From contig NZ_CP114882.2 of NCBI RefSeq assembly GCF_027474525.2, positions 1,674,001-1,738,000 on the forward strand: a stretch of DNA of 64,000 nucleotides, read 5' to 3'. A program made the translations under genes and the position numbers. A model generated the notes under the pieces. It did not search any database. It was not told where the DNA came from and saw only the letters and a list, made by a program, of their open reading frames with translations. The number at the start of each line of letters is the position of its first letter. The stretch's first letter is position 1. Source of the stretch: Flavobacterium lacustre (GTDB taxonomy: Bacteria; Bacteroidota; Bacteroidia; Flavobacteriales; Flavobacteriaceae). Positions 37,621 through 47,956 of this stretch are shown here, in pieces.

Positions 37621-38715
37621 ATGAGTACAAAACAAAAAGTTGCCCTAGTAACAGGTATTACAGGTCAAGACGGATCTTATTTAGCTGAATTATTATTGGA
37701 AAAAGGATATCAAGTGCATGGCGTAAAAAGACGTGCCTCTTCTTTTAATACGCAGCGAATTGATCATATTTATCAAGACCAACACGAGAATCATGTTAAT
37801 TTTAAATTGCACTATGGTGATTTGACTGATTCTACCAATATCATAAGAATCATTCAGGAAGTACAACCTGATGAGATTTATAATTTGGGAGCTATGTCTC
37901 ATGTTAAGGTATCTTTTGATTCTCCAGAATATGTGGCTAACGTCGATGGTATTGGTACTTTGAGAATATTAGAAGCTGTTCGAATTCTTGGTCTTGAAAA
38001 GAGAACCAGAATCTATCAAGCCTCTACTTCTGAGTTGTACGGAGGCTTAGCAGAAAATAAAAATGCTGCCGGATTTTATGACGAGAACTCTCCATTCTAT
38101 CCCCGTTCTCCTTATGGTGTAGCTAAGATTTATGGCTTTTGGATTACCAAAAACTATCGTGAAGCTTATGGTATTTATGCCTGTAACGGCATCTTGTTTA
38201 ACCATGAATCCCCAAGAAGAGGAGAAACTTTTGTAACCCGTAAAATTACTATGGCAACGGCTGCTATTGCTTTGGGAAAACAAGATTGTTTGTATTTAGG
38301 AAATTTGAATTCGCAAAGAGACTGGGGACATGCTAAAGATTATGTAGAAGCTATGTGGAGAATTCTGCAACAAGAGGTAGCTGAAGACTATGTCATTGCC
38401 ACGGGAGTTACCACCTATATTCGTGATTTTGTGCGTTATTCTTTTGCTGAGATAGGTGTTGAATTGGCCTTTGAAGGGGAGAATGAAAATGAAACCGCTA
38501 CAGTTATTGCTTGTACTAATCCAGATTATCAATTGGAATTAGGAAAAGTAGTGGTACGAGTTGATCCACAATACTACCGTCCTACCGAGGTTGATTTGTT
38601 GATTGGAGATCCAAGCAAATCTAAAAAATTGGGATGGGAACCTCAATATGACCTTGCCGGATTAGTGAAAGAGATGGTGGCTAGTGATTTGGAGATTTTA
38701 AAAAGAATACACTAA
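37621..38715 (+). CDS. gmd: GDP-mannose 4,6-dehydratase
   Basis: A 364-residue SDR enzyme. It has NAD(P)-binding [39 protein letters not shown], the catalytic Thr/Ser before ELYG in ASTSELYG, and [10 protein letters not shown] (Tyr-x3-Lys). It makes GDP-4-keto-6-deoxymannose, the substrate of fcl. With manC and fcl it provides GDP-L-fucose. The length and motifs are complete despite the inserted four-helix gene upstream. Confidence 0.96.
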   Translation: MSTKQKVALVTGITGQDGSYLAELLLEKGYQVHGVKRRASSFNTQRIDHIYQDQHENHVNFKLHYGDLTDSTNIIRIIQEVQPDEIYNLGAMSHVKVSFDSPEYVANVDGIGTLRILEAVRILGLEKRTRIYQASTSELYGGLAENKNAAGFYDENSPFYPRSPYGVAKIYGFWITKNYREAYGIYACNGILFNHESPRRGETFVTRKITMATAAIALGKQDCLYLGNLNSQRDWGHAKDYVEAMWRILQQEVAEDYVIATGVTTYIRDFVRYSFAEIGVELAFEGENENETATVIACTNPDYQLELGKVVVRVDPQYYRPTEVDLLIGDPSKSKKLGWEPQYDLAGLVKEMVASDLEILKRIH

Positions 38716-39385
38716 TTTTTTTACTATTTTCTAGTATGCTATAGTTTGACGAAGACCTCTTTGCTTTAAAGACCAATTATACTATTTTGAATAGGAACTG
38801 GGTGTTGGGCGTTAGGTTTTAGGTGTTGGTTTTTGGGTACTGGGTTTGCGATACTGGATTGCTACACTTACATATTGTTATATAACTGATTGCAGTCAAT
38901 TTAAAGCGAGTTAGGTTACGAAGTCAGGAGTCTTTACACTACGGGTAATAAATGTTAAACTATTTGTTAGTTGTCTGATGAGAAAGCTATTTTTTATGTA
39001 GTTGAACTAAAAACCAATTCAAAGCGTAATCGATTTTGCAGCTTGAATAATTTATGCAGAGTCTTTGAAACTAATGAGAAAAGACTCCTACACGAAAGTC
39101 GGCAGCTACACTACTATAAATTATTTCCAGTATATCAGAACAAATTTTTCTAAAGTGAATTAGCGTCTGAGACAAAAAATATCTATACTATTTTCGTTCT
39201 ATGTGTTATAGTAAATGATACTAACAATAGCGGCTACTAAATTAGAATTATAGTCTGAATATGACTTAGCCGATTTACCAAAATAAATTCAAAATATAAA
39301 ATGTGGCAATTGTTTAGAACGCCCATTCCTACTGTTTATAGACAAAGAGACTATTTCTTACTGTCGTTTTTTTAATATATAAAAG
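38716..39385. other. Gene-free gap with a GGGT array and possible relic sequence
   Basis: A 670-base gap. A GGGTNTT-type heptamer array occupies about 38800-38858. The rest is AT-rich with only short chance frames. Around 39185-39280 there is faint nucleotide resemblance to the last part of gmd (for example TATGACTTAGCCGATTTACC against TATGACCTTGCCGGATTAG), which could be a decayed duplicate. It marks the left edge of the AT-rich core. Confidence 0.5.
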
Positions 39386-40918
39386 ATGTCTGATAATAAG
39401 CGTATTGTAAAAAATTCTTTTTTTTTGTATGGGAGAATGTTGTTTTCCATATTGATAGCATTTTATTCTGTACGATTTGTTCTTAATAATTTAGGTATTG
39501 AAGATTATGGAATATATAATGTAATAGGTGGTGTTATTGCAATGTTATCTTTTTTCAATAGTGCGATGATATCTAGTACCCAAAGGCATCTGTCTTATGA
39601 AATGGGAAAAGGTTCCGAAAAAGATGTTAAAAAAATTTTTAATGCCAGTTTAAGAATCCATTTGGGTATTGCTTTATTGGTGGTACTAATAGGAGAAAGT
39701 TTGGGTCCCTTTATTATAAAAAATGTTTTAGAAATTCCAGCTAAAAGATTAGTCGCTTCTTTATGGGTTTATCAATGTGTTATTTTTATATTATTTTTTG
39801 ATATACTAAGTTTACCTTTTCAGGCTATAACCATTGCAAAAGAGCATATGCAGGTTATTGCAGTTCGAGATATTTTTTCCAGTATAGGTAGGTTGTTAAT
39901 TGCTGTTGTTTTGGGTTATGTATTTACCGACCGATTAATTTTATATGGATTATTACTGTTGTCGCTTAATTTTTTTGTGTGTTTTTCTTTTTATTGGTAT
40001 TGCAGGAAACATTATCAGGATTGCCAAATATTGAAAGATAGATATGATATTTCCTTATACAAAGAATTGTTAGGGTTTGCTGGATGGACACTTTTTGGAG
40101 CATTAGCGGCAATGTCCAGAATTCAAGGAAATTCCCTTATTTTGAATGTTTTTTATGGGCCTAAAATGAATGCTGCTTTTGGTATTTCTAATCAAATATC
40201 AAGTCAAGCTCAATCAGTATCAAATGTTTTTTTACAAGCCTCAAATCCTCAAATAATTAAAAATTTCAGTTCAGGGGATAAAGAAAAAGCGTTTAAATTA
40301 GCTAATTTTATTTCTCGATTTTCTTTTTATGTTTTATTTTCTTTTTGCTTACCTATTCTGCTTAATATTGATTTTGTGCTTCAGTTTTGGCTTAAGAATG
40401 TTCCTGAATTTTCCGCAATTTTTTGTCAGCTAATGATTGTAAATTTTTTGATTGGAGTACTTTGTAATCCAATTATAACTTTAATCCAGGCTACAGGCAG
40501 GATTAGAAATTTTCAAATTATAAACAGTTTCGTTTTTCTATTAAATATTCCAATATCCTATATTTTATTAAAGTTAAATTTCCCTCCCTATACAATTGTC
40601 TATGGTCTTATTGTATCTACATTCATGGGTAATATTGTTAAATTATATTTTATACAGTTTTTAGATAATTTTTCAATTAAGAATTGGTTAAGAGAGGTTT
40701 TGTTTAGAGTTATTCTTGTTACTGTTTTTGCTGTTGTTTTATCCTTTTTATTCCTTTTGCTTTTTCCTGCTACTACCGGTTTTATTAATTTCTTATTTTC
40801 CAGTAGTATCTTTTTCTTTATTACTATTGTTATCATAGCTCTTTTTGGTATTAGAAGGGATGAAAAAATATTTATTATGAATTTTTTAAAAGCAAAAGTA
40901 AAGGCTAAAAAGATTTGA
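39386..40918 (+). CDS. wzx: Wzx-like oligosaccharide flippase
   Basis: A 510-residue membrane protein with about 12-14 hydrophobic helices. It opens RIVKNSFFLYGRMLFSILIAFYSVRFVLNNLG with GIEDYGIYNVIGGVIAM, typical of the MATE/polysaccharide-synthesis flippase group. It would move lipid-linked repeat units across the inner membrane. The gene is very AT-rich and forms the start of the core shared with the Wzy-like polymerase. Symbol by function; sequence identity to known Wzx is not claimed. Confidence 0.85.
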   Translation: MSDNKRIVKNSFFLYGRMLFSILIAFYSVRFVLNNLGIEDYGIYNVIGGVIAMLSFFNSAMISSTQRHLSYEMGKGSEKDVKKIFNASLRIHLGIALLVVLIGESLGPFIIKNVLEIPAKRLVASLWVYQCVIFILFFDILSLPFQAITIAKEHMQVIAVRDIFSSIGRLLIAVVLGYVFTDRLILYGLLLLSLNFFVCFSFYWYCRKHYQDCQILKDRYDISLYKELLGFAGWTLFGALAAMSRIQGNSLILNVFYGPKMNAAFGISNQISSQAQSVSNVFLQASNPQIIKNFSSGDKEKAFKLANFISRFSFYVLFSFCLPILLNIDFVLQFWLKNVPEFSAIFCQLMIVNFLIGVLCNPIITLIQATGRIRNFQIINSFVFLLNIPISYILLKLNFPPYTIVYGLIVSTFMGNIVKLYFIQFLDNFSIKNWLREVLFRVILVTVFAVVLSFLFLLLFPATTGFINFLFSSSIFFFITIVIIALFGIRRDEKIFIMNFLKAKVKAKKI

Positions 40919-41049
40919 TATCAGCGAATTAAATTTAGTAATTGTATCTATATTTAGGCTCCGGAATTTGTCTTAATACAGAATTTACTCTATTCTTTTC
41001 AGAAGAAAAACAGCAATTAATCATTACAAATAATAATAGAATTTTTATA

Positions 41050-42198
41050 ATGCAAGATCTTAAAAAGAAAAATAGAATATTTTATTATGATGGATTTACC
41101 CAATTTGCTAATACAGGGGATTTATTGATTAATAAGACTTTATTGGATATAATTTCATCGAAAGGAATGATTGTGGTTAATGATGCAAAAATGCCTGTTT
41201 CATATAAAAATGAATTACTGTATGATGTTAGTAATGTTTTACTGGTTTCAGAGAACTTAACTAATTTGTCTTTTTCCAGAATGATTATAGATTCCCTTTT
41301 AAAAAATTTTATATTTAAGAAGACTGAAATCTATATTTTAGAAAATCCTGGGCATCATATCAGTAAATTAATAAAACCAGGAAAAAGTCATTACAAAGAT
41401 TTTTTTAAAAAGTATGTTCAAAGTATGTTAGGGTGTAATATCCTGAAAATTGGAGTGACTTTAGGCCCATATTCTGATTCTATGTCTATTTTCTATTCTA
41501 GAATTTCCAAATTATATCATTCAATATTAATTAGAGATTTTAAGACTTTAGAATTAACGAATCAATTTAATTTCAGCAATGTTTCTTATATTCCTGATTT
41601 AGCATGGGCTTACAATCATGATAAATTTGTAAGGACTCCTACGGTAGAAATCCCTAAAACTAAATATATAGTTATTAGTTTTCGAGATGCTATTGAAGGT
41701 ACTATCAGAAATTCAGATTATTATAATCAAATACAAAATTCTATAGAGCAGATTTTGAAAGCAAATTTAGGTTATACGATTGTTTTTTCTTTTCAAGTGG
41801 CGTATGATCGAGAAGTATGTAAAGACTTCGTTGCTTTATTTGGAGCTAAATATGATGTTGTATTTATTGACAACTGTTTAAGTATTTCAGATGCAATGCA
41901 TCTTTATTCAAATTCTGAGATGGTTATAAGCAATAGACTGCATGTCCTTTTATTAGCTATAAAATCTAAAACATTACCAGTAGCCATAACCAATGTTTCA
42001 CAACATAATAAACTGGTGAGTATGTTTTATGATGAAAATGTTAATGAATGTGTTATAGATGTTGAAAGCTTGGATTTAACAAATCAATTGGATGCTTTAT
42101 ACAATCAGAAAGATATGATATTAAATAAATTTGATTTAATTGTAAAGAAGAATATGCAACTTATTATTAGAGGGATTAATCAGATTTTTAAAGTGTAA
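41050..42198 (+). CDS. Polysaccharide pyruvyltransferase family protein
   Basis: A 382-residue protein in the WcaK/CsaB-type pyruvyltransferase family. It has an N-terminal FANTGDLLINKTLLDII, a central ILKIGVTLGPYSDSMS, and the hallmark SNRLHVLLLAI near the C-terminus. It would add pyruvate ketals to sugars of the repeat unit. The start is taken at ATG 41050 because the family begins there; a TTG at 40942 would add 36 residues without recognisable homology. It ends 4 bases before the next glycosyltransferase. Confidence 0.75.
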   Translation: MQDLKKKNRIFYYDGFTQFANTGDLLINKTLLDIISSKGMIVVNDAKMPVSYKNELLYDVSNVLLVSENLTNLSFSRMIIDSLLKNFIFKKTEIYILENPGHHISKLIKPGKSHYKDFFKKYVQSMLGCNILKIGVTLGPYSDSMSIFYSRISKLYHSILIRDFKTLELTNQFNFSNVSYIPDLAWAYNHDKFVRTPTVEIPKTKYIVISFRDAIEGTIRNSDYYNQIQNSIEQILKANLGYTIVFSFQVAYDREVCKDFVALFGAKYDVVFIDNCLSISDAMHLYSNSEMVISNRLHVLLLAIKSKTLPVAITNVSQHNKLVSMFYDENVNECVIDVESLDLTNQLDALYNQKDMILNKFDLIVKKNMQLIIRGINQIFKV

Positions 42199-42202
42199 TC
42201 AT

Positions 42203-43354
42203 ATGACTCCAGCCATAATTGTAATAGCATATAATAGACCAGATTCGATTTTGAGATTGTTCAAATCACTTTCTGTTGCTCATTATTTGCAGAAGGATGT
42301 TACATTGCTTATAAGTATTGATTATCAGGAATCTGAAAATCATGATCGAGTAATAGAAATTGCAACTAATTTTGAATGGCCTTTTGGTGAGAAAAAAATT
42401 ATAGCCCATCAAAAGAATTTAGGATTAAAAAAGCATGTTTTGAGTTGCGGGAATTTAGTTGCGGACTATGAGTCTATCATAATGCTTGAAGATGATATTT
42501 TTGTAAGTCCTTATTTTTATGAATATGCATGTGAAGCATTATGTTTTTACCAAGACTCCAATGAAATAGCTGGTATATCGCTGTATTGTCACAAGAAAAA
42601 TTTTGTGGCCAATTTGCCTTTTGAATTAATACCCGATTCTAATGATGTTTTTTTTCTGCAAATTGCTTCTTCATGGGGGCAGGCTTGGACTAAAAAGCAA
42701 TGGTTTGATTTTAGGGATTGGATGTCTATCGCCGATCATAATTTAGATTACCTACCTTCTAATGTAAAGACTTGGCCAGAATCTTCTTGGCTAAAACATT
42801 TTATTCGATATTTAATTTTAAAAAATAAATATTTTGTTTATCCCACTAAATCATTGAGTACTAATTTTGGAGATAGTGGAACACATAATTTAAACAAAAA
42901 TGTTGAATGTCAAGTTCCTCTTTTCATGGGTAACAGTTACCGATTTGTAAAAATTAGTGATTCGTTTAATGTATATGATGCTTTTTTTGAAATTCTGCCA
43001 TCAAGACTGAAATTGTTAGTTCCTGAATTGAACCAAATTGATTTTTCTGTTGATCTTTATGGGAAAAAAGAACTTAAGAATATTTCCACAAAATATTTGT
43101 TGTCCAGTAAAATAGCCAAAAAGGATTGTAGCAAAATGGTTTCTAGTTTTGGTTTAGAATTGAAGCCTAATATATTAAATGTATTTTATACTATAAAAGG
43201 CGATGTGTTTAAATTAAATCTTAAGGATGAATTTGAAGACGAGACTTCCTCCTTTGATATTTTTAATTCAATAATTTTTGAATATTTTTACACAAAATTG
43301 CCGCTCAAAAAATTATTTATTTTTGTAATCTATCAATTAAAAAGAATTTTATGA
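42203..43354 (+). CDS. Glycosyltransferase (GT-A fold, GNT-I-like)
   Basis: A 383-residue protein opening with TPAIIVIAYNRPDSILRLFKSL, a nucleotide-sugar-binding N-terminus. It carries the DxD-type metal site in IIMLEDDIFVSPYF and the acceptor-side stretch ASSWGQAWTKKQW. A similar arrangement occurs in the gene at 46628, so these two are paralogues. Sugar and linkage specificity cannot be told. It is within the AT-rich core. Confidence 0.78.
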   Translation: MTPAIIVIAYNRPDSILRLFKSLSVAHYLQKDVTLLISIDYQESENHDRVIEIATNFEWPFGEKKIIAHQKNLGLKKHVLSCGNLVADYESIIMLEDDIFVSPYFYEYACEALCFYQDSNEIAGISLYCHKKNFVANLPFELIPDSNDVFFLQIASSWGQAWTKKQWFDFRDWMSIADHNLDYLPSNVKTWPESSWLKHFIRYLILKNKYFVYPTKSLSTNFGDSGTHNLNKNVECQVPLFMGNSYRFVKISDSFNVYDAFFEILPSRLKLLVPELNQIDFSVDLYGKKELKNISTKYLLSSKIAKKDCSKMVSSFGLELKPNILNVFYTIKGDVFKLNLKDEFEDETSSFDIFNSIIFEYFYTKLPLKKLFIFVIYQLKRIL

Positions 43355-43638
43355 TTTTAAATTTTTTAAAAGTATTGATTAAGCCAATTTGGCAAGTTTT
43401 TTAATCTAGCGATATTGAATTTCAGTTTAAAAAAAATATCCTACCCTAAAGTTATTAGGTAAAAATAGTATTCAAAATTCAATCAACTTGTAAGAATTTA
43501 TAAAATGTTTTGCCTTATTCGATAATGAGAGTAGTTTTATTGCGAAGTATTAAATTTTAAATAGTAGAAACTTGATATAAATTGACTAAAAATAACTGCA
43601 TTAGTTTTCATTTAGTTAAAATTTTAGAAAATTGAGAG
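43355..43638. other. AT-rich gap without recognised features
   Basis: 284 bases between glycosyltransferase and acetyltransferase genes. I see no coding frame, array or clear promoter box. Confidence 0.5.
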
Positions 43639-44220
43639 ATGATAAATAAGGTAATTAGTAGAGTTGGTATAATTTTTAATGCTTTTAGGTTTCATTTAAA
43701 GGGTGTTAAATATGGTAAAAGAATAAGAATTAAGGGCTATGCTAGCATTAAAATAGGTAAAGAAGCTACAATTACTATTGGAGATAATTTTGTTCTTATT
43801 AGTGGGAATATGTATAATTCAATAGGTAGAAATATTGAAAGTTGTATTCGTGTTGATGATCATGCGGAAATAGTAATTGGGAACGATGTTGGTATGAGTA
43901 ATGTAAGCATATGGTCTAAAAAATCAATTTATATAGGCAATAATGTTAAAATAGGAGCAGATACTATTATTGTTGATTCGGATATGCATTCTATGAATTA
44001 CTTGCAAAGAAGAAATGTTCATGAGGATTCTCAAAATGCAATTAAAAAGCCAATTCACATAGGGAATGATGTTTTTATAGGAACTCGTTCTATTATCTGT
44101 AAGGGAGTTTCTATAGGTGATAATTCAATTATTGGTGCAGGAAGCATTGTTGTAAAGGACATTCCAATCAATGAAATTTGGGCAGGTAATCCCGCCAGGT
44201 TTATAAAAAAAATTATTTAA
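43639..44220 (+). CDS. Hexapeptide-repeat acyltransferase (WbbJ-like)
   Basis: A 193-residue left-handed beta-helix protein. Hexapeptide repeats appear as IGKEATITIGDNF, IGNDVGMSNVSIW, IGNNVKIGADTIIVDSDMHS and IGNDVFIGTRSIICKGVSIGDNSIIGAGSIV, followed by the usual NPARFIKKI end. His in DSDMHSM fits the active site. It probably O-acetylates a sugar of the repeat unit using acetyl-CoA. The next gene starts 2 bases later. Confidence 0.85.
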   Translation: MINKVISRVGIIFNAFRFHLKGVKYGKRIRIKGYASIKIGKEATITIGDNFVLISGNMYNSIGRNIESCIRVDDHAEIVIGNDVGMSNVSIWSKKSIYIGNNVKIGADTIIVDSDMHSMNYLQRRNVHEDSQNAIKKPIHIGNDVFIGTRSIICKGVSIGDNSIIGAGSIVVKDIPINEIWAGNPARFIKKII

Positions 44221-44222
44221 TA

Positions 44223-45380
44223 ATGAACATATTAGTATTTGATATACATATAACTGGACATCATTCAGAATACATATCGCATTTTGTTGATTATCTCGTT
44301 ACTAACGCAAGTAAGGATAACTATTATTTTATAGTTCATCCTTCCTTTTGCGAGAAATTCCCTGAAATTGTAGCTGCTGCGCATAAAGTAGATTATATTC
44401 ATATTGTGCCAATTGCACAGGATGCGTTTTTAACTATGGATTCTGTCAATAGGATTAAAAGGTCTATTAATTATTTTAAATTAATGAATTTTTATAGTAT
44501 TCAATACAAGGTTGATCTTTGTTATTTACTTCATATGAATGTATTTCAGATTGCATTAGGGTTGTATAAAGTACCTTATAAAATTAGAGGCATATTGTTT
44601 ATGCAGTTTACTAATATGAAAATTAGTTCTGTCAAAGATTATTATTATTATCTAAGGCGTTATTTTCCAATGCTTTTATGTATTCGTAATCAAAAATTAG
44701 ATTCTGTTTTTTTGTTAAATGACAGTGATAGTGCTGTTTTATTAAATGATAAGTTTAAAAAAGAGGCTGTTTTCAAGTATCTGCCAGATCCTGTACCATT
44801 TGTGGTCAGTGAAAAAGATTTTGATCTTCGAACATTTTATGGGATTGATAAGGAACGGAAAATATTTCTTCATTTTGGATCACTTTCAGAAAGAAAAGGG
44901 ACATTAGACATACTTGATTCCGTTTATTTTTTGCAAGAAAATCAAAAAACAACAACAATAGTTTTGGCAGGTAAGGCGACAGATGCTTTTGATGCAGTAT
45001 TGTCTGAAAAAATTTCTAAAATAAGAAAAGTTACTGATGTTCAGGTAGTTTGGGATAATAGTTTTATATCAAATGAACGAGTTGTAGCTTTATTTAATCA
45101 ATGTGATGCGGTACTAATACCGTATAAAAATGCCGAAGCTTCCAGTGGAGTATTAGGTCATGCAATTCATTCCGGTAAAAAGGTTATCGGACCATCAAAT
45201 GGACTAATAGGGAAGCTTATAAAAAATAATGATTTAGGAGTCTGTATTGATTCTATAAATCCTGAAAAAATAGCAAGTGCTTTGTTTTCAAAGTTTTTAG
45301 ATGAAAAATCTGCTATTAATTCAGCCTATTTAGAAGAACATAAGCCGGCTAATTTTATTAAAACATTATTATGTACTTAA
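44223..45380 (+). CDS. Glycosyltransferase (GT-B fold, family 4-like)
   Basis: A 385-residue enzyme. The N-terminal domain has VFDIHITGHHSEYI. The C-terminal nucleotide-sugar domain has IFLHFGSLSERKGTLDILDSV, VLAGKATDAF and the E-x7-E-type region YKNAEASSGVLGHAIHSGKKVIGP. It overlaps the wzy-like gene by 10 bases, so it is translationally coupled. Donor sugar is unknown. Confidence 0.8.
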   Translation: MNILVFDIHITGHHSEYISHFVDYLVTNASKDNYYFIVHPSFCEKFPEIVAAAHKVDYIHIVPIAQDAFLTMDSVNRIKRSINYFKLMNFYSIQYKVDLCYLLHMNVFQIALGLYKVPYKIRGILFMQFTNMKISSVKDYYYYLRRYFPMLLCIRNQKLDSVFLLNDSDSAVLLNDKFKKEAVFKYLPDPVPFVVSEKDFDLRTFYGIDKERKIFLHFGSLSERKGTLDILDSVYFLQENQKTTTIVLAGKATDAFDAVLSEKISKIRKVTDVQVVWDNSFISNERVVALFNQCDAVLIPYKNAEASSGVLGHAIHSGKKVIGPSNGLIGKLIKNNDLGVCIDSINPEKIASALFSKFLDEKSAINSAYLEEHKPANFIKTLLCT

Positions 45381-46624
45381 AAAAAGCACAAAATAAAATA
45401 TTTGATTTATTTGCCGCTACCAGTATAATTGCGGTATTTTCATTTGGTTTCTTTTTTTCTATATTGTCTTTTTATTTGGGTTTTACTGAAGAAGAAGGAG
45501 TACTTAATTCAGTAGGTAGAACTTTTACATTTCTTATCTGTTTTTTTTGTATTCTGGTAGCAATTAGAACAAAATTGTATCAACTGTATTTAACTAAAAA
45601 TTCAATATTCCTTTTGCTGCTCTATGTATATTATGCAGGAATAATTTATAATGATCTTTATTTGGTTTATGATTCAGATGTAGTTTTTTTAGATGCTGAC
45701 CGGAATGCGATTATGCAGCGTATTATCCGATTGGTTTTTATACCCATGTTGTCCCTAATCGTTTTTAGAAGAGAATCTCTAGATTTAGTGCTGTGTGCAA
45801 AGATTATTTTTTTTATTCTATTCTGGTCTTTGTTAGCCTCTTTGACAATTTTACAGTTGAATCTGGGAGATGCAGTTGAGGAAAGAGTAGGGGTCAGCGG
45901 TGAGTTGAATTCTCTCAATATGGGGTATTGGGCTGCGACAGAGTTTTTGCTCGCATTATTTTTATTAACGAAAAGTAATAAAGCATATAAAATATTTTAT
46001 TTGTTTTTAGGGTTGCCTTTATCTCTTTATGTGATTATGATTTCGGGATCCAGAGGTCCATTATTATATACCGTAATAATTGCATTGTATTATTTATACT
46101 TGTCTAATGGTTCCATAATAAACAAGAAAATACTAAAATTCAGTATTGTTATTTTTGTCCTTATTTTGTTATTCGATTATAGTTTTATTTTGGAAATTAT
46201 AAAAGGATTTAATCCCGTTTTTGTAGAACGTATTGAAAAAGCAATTAATGAAGGAGATTCGTCGGGAAGGGATGGTTTGTATATGACTGCTATAGATCAG
46301 TTTTTAAAAAAACCTTTTTTTGGTGATTACTTTGTGTTGACTTCGGGAATTTATAAAGGATTTTATCCCCATAATATTATAATTGAAGCGTTGATGGCTT
46401 TGGGATTAGTTGGTGCGATTCCTTTATTTGTATTGATGGGAAAAACATTTTACCGCATCCATTTTATTTTGAAAATTAATAATGATAATGCATGGATTGC
46501 CCTGTTTTTTTTAATCTCCTTTTTTAAAGGATTGTCAACATGGAATCTTTATGGGAATGCGTTACTCTGGGTTAGCATGTTTATAATTCTAACTTATGAT
46601 ATAAAAGAACTTAAAAATGATTAA
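45371..46624 (+). CDS. wzy: O-antigen polymerase-like protein (Wzy)
   Basis: A 417-residue membrane protein with about 11 hydrophobic segments. Its large periplasmic loop contains IMISGSRGPLLYTVII and GDSSGRDGLYMTAIDQFLKKPFFGDYF...YPHNIIIEALMALGL, the Wzy_C-like pattern shared by O-antigen ligases and polymerases. With the flippase at 39386 it implies Wzx/Wzy-dependent assembly. It could also be a ligase, but its place inside the locus favours polymerase. Confidence 0.75.
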   Translation: MYLKKAQNKIFDLFAATSIIAVFSFGFFFSILSFYLGFTEEEGVLNSVGRTFTFLICFFCILVAIRTKLYQLYLTKNSIFLLLLYVYYAGIIYNDLYLVYDSDVVFLDADRNAIMQRIIRLVFIPMLSLIVFRRESLDLVLCAKIIFFILFWSLLASLTILQLNLGDAVEERVGVSGELNSLNMGYWAATEFLLALFLLTKSNKAYKIFYLFLGLPLSLYVIMISGSRGPLLYTVIIALYYLYLSNGSIINKKILKFSIVIFVLILLFDYSFILEIIKGFNPVFVERIEKAINEGDSSGRDGLYMTAIDQFLKKPFFGDYFVLTSGIYKGFYPHNIIIEALMALGLVGAIPLFVLMGKTFYRIHFILKINNDNAWIALFFLISFFKGLSTWNLYGNALLWVSMFIILTYDIKELKND

Positions 46625-46627
46625 AAC

Positions 46628-47575
46628 ATGCAGTTAGCTCCAATATGTTTATTTGTTTATAACCGATTAGATGAAACTAAAATTACTGTTGAGGCGCTAA
46701 AAGCTAATTTTTTGGCGGCAGAAAGTAAGTTGTTTATTTTTTCAGACGGATTTAAAAATGCAGAAACGCAATCCAAAGTAGAAGAAGTAAGAGCGTATAT
46801 CAAAACGATTACAGGTTTTAAAGAGATTACTCTTATTGAAAGTGCTGTTAATAAAGGATTAGCGAGTTCTATTATTGAAGGTGTTACAAAAATTGTTAAT
46901 ACACACGGAACAGTTATTGTGCTTGAAGATGATTTGGTGACCACACCAAACTTTTTGGATTTTATGAATCAATCTCTTCAGTTTTATGAAAGTAACACAA
47001 GTATTCAATCGATTAGTGGTTTTTCAATGAAAATTAAAAATAAATTGAAAGATTCAGATGTTTTTTTTCATCAACGAACCCATTCATGGGGTTGGGCAAC
47101 TTGGGGAAATCGATGGGATAAAAATATTTTTTACCCCATCTACATTACAGATACAATAGCCAGTAAGCCAAATATTTTAAAAAATTTCAATAAGCAGTGT
47201 GGTAATGATATTTCAGAAATGTTATTAAACTCTTTATCAGGTAAAAATAATTCCTGGTACGTAAGGTGGGTTTTTGATCATTTTATTACTAAAAGGCTAA
47301 CGGTTTATCCTTTTCTTTCAAAAGTTTATAACATTGGTTTTTCTGATAATGGGACTCATTGTAAAGGGATTGATGTTTTTAAAACAGAGATTGACCAACT
47401 TCATTTAAAAAAATTCCTTTTTTTGGAGCAATTCGAAAATCAATTAATTAATAATGATTTTTTAGAATATTTCAGAAAAAGCTATAAACTTAAATTTAGA
47501 TTGAAACTTTTATTAACACAATCCGGTAGAATTGAGGTTTATAGAGATGTCAAAAATAAAATTTTAAAAAAATAA
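46628..47575 (+). CDS. Glycosyltransferase (GT-A fold, GNT-I-like), paralogue
   Basis: A 315-residue protein with LAPICLFVYNRLDETKITVEALKAN at the N-terminus, the metal-binding VIVLEDDLVTTPNFLDFMNQ, and HSWGWATWGNRWDKNIF. It has the same build as the enzyme at 42203. It follows the Wzy-like gene by 3 bases and ends the core operon; a gene-free AT-rich gap follows. Specificity is unknown. Confidence 0.8.
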   Translation: MQLAPICLFVYNRLDETKITVEALKANFLAAESKLFIFSDGFKNAETQSKVEEVRAYIKTITGFKEITLIESAVNKGLASSIIEGVTKIVNTHGTVIVLEDDLVTTPNFLDFMNQSLQFYESNTSIQSISGFSMKIKNKLKDSDVFFHQRTHSWGWATWGNRWDKNIFYPIYITDTIASKPNILKNFNKQCGNDISEMLLNSLSGKNNSWYVRWVFDHFITKRLTVYPFLSKVYNIGFSDNGTHCKGIDVFKTEIDQLHLKKFLFLEQFENQLINNDFLEYFRKSYKLKFRLKLLLTQSGRIEVYRDVKNKILKK

Positions 47576-47956
47576 ATTTTTAAATTCAGGGAAGATTTAG
47601 TTTAAGTACATTATTTTTCAATTCCCACTACATTTAAAATATTTATCGAAAAAAATTATAGTGAAGTATCATTAAATTAGATCAGAACACTTTGTCGTAG
47701 TATTCTTCAAATTGTTCCATCATTTTTTTACATTAAACATTTTGTTTTGCCTTTTTATTTTTAAAATAAATAGTCCTATTAAAGCTATATGTGAGTTTTT
47801 TTAGCCATTTTTAGTTTTTTTAATAGATTATTACATTCTATATTATTAAATATAATCAGATAATAATTTTTATTGTTTCAAAATTTCACAATGTTTATCA
47901 TTTTATAATCCCACTAAACATCTTACTGTCTAAAATTTAAATAGCCTCTAAAAATT
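47576..47956. other. AT-rich gap, no recognised feature
   Basis: 381 bases with several A/T tracts. I see no array, no palindrome of note and no convincing TAnnTTTG box, although it presumably contains the promoter for the WecG/TagA-type gene. Confidence 0.5.

Noticed and set aside
38971..39153. 60-residue frame in the gap after gmd
   Set aside because: No recognisable motif, ordinary AT-rich composition and no ribosome-binding or promoter context. Treated as chance or relic.
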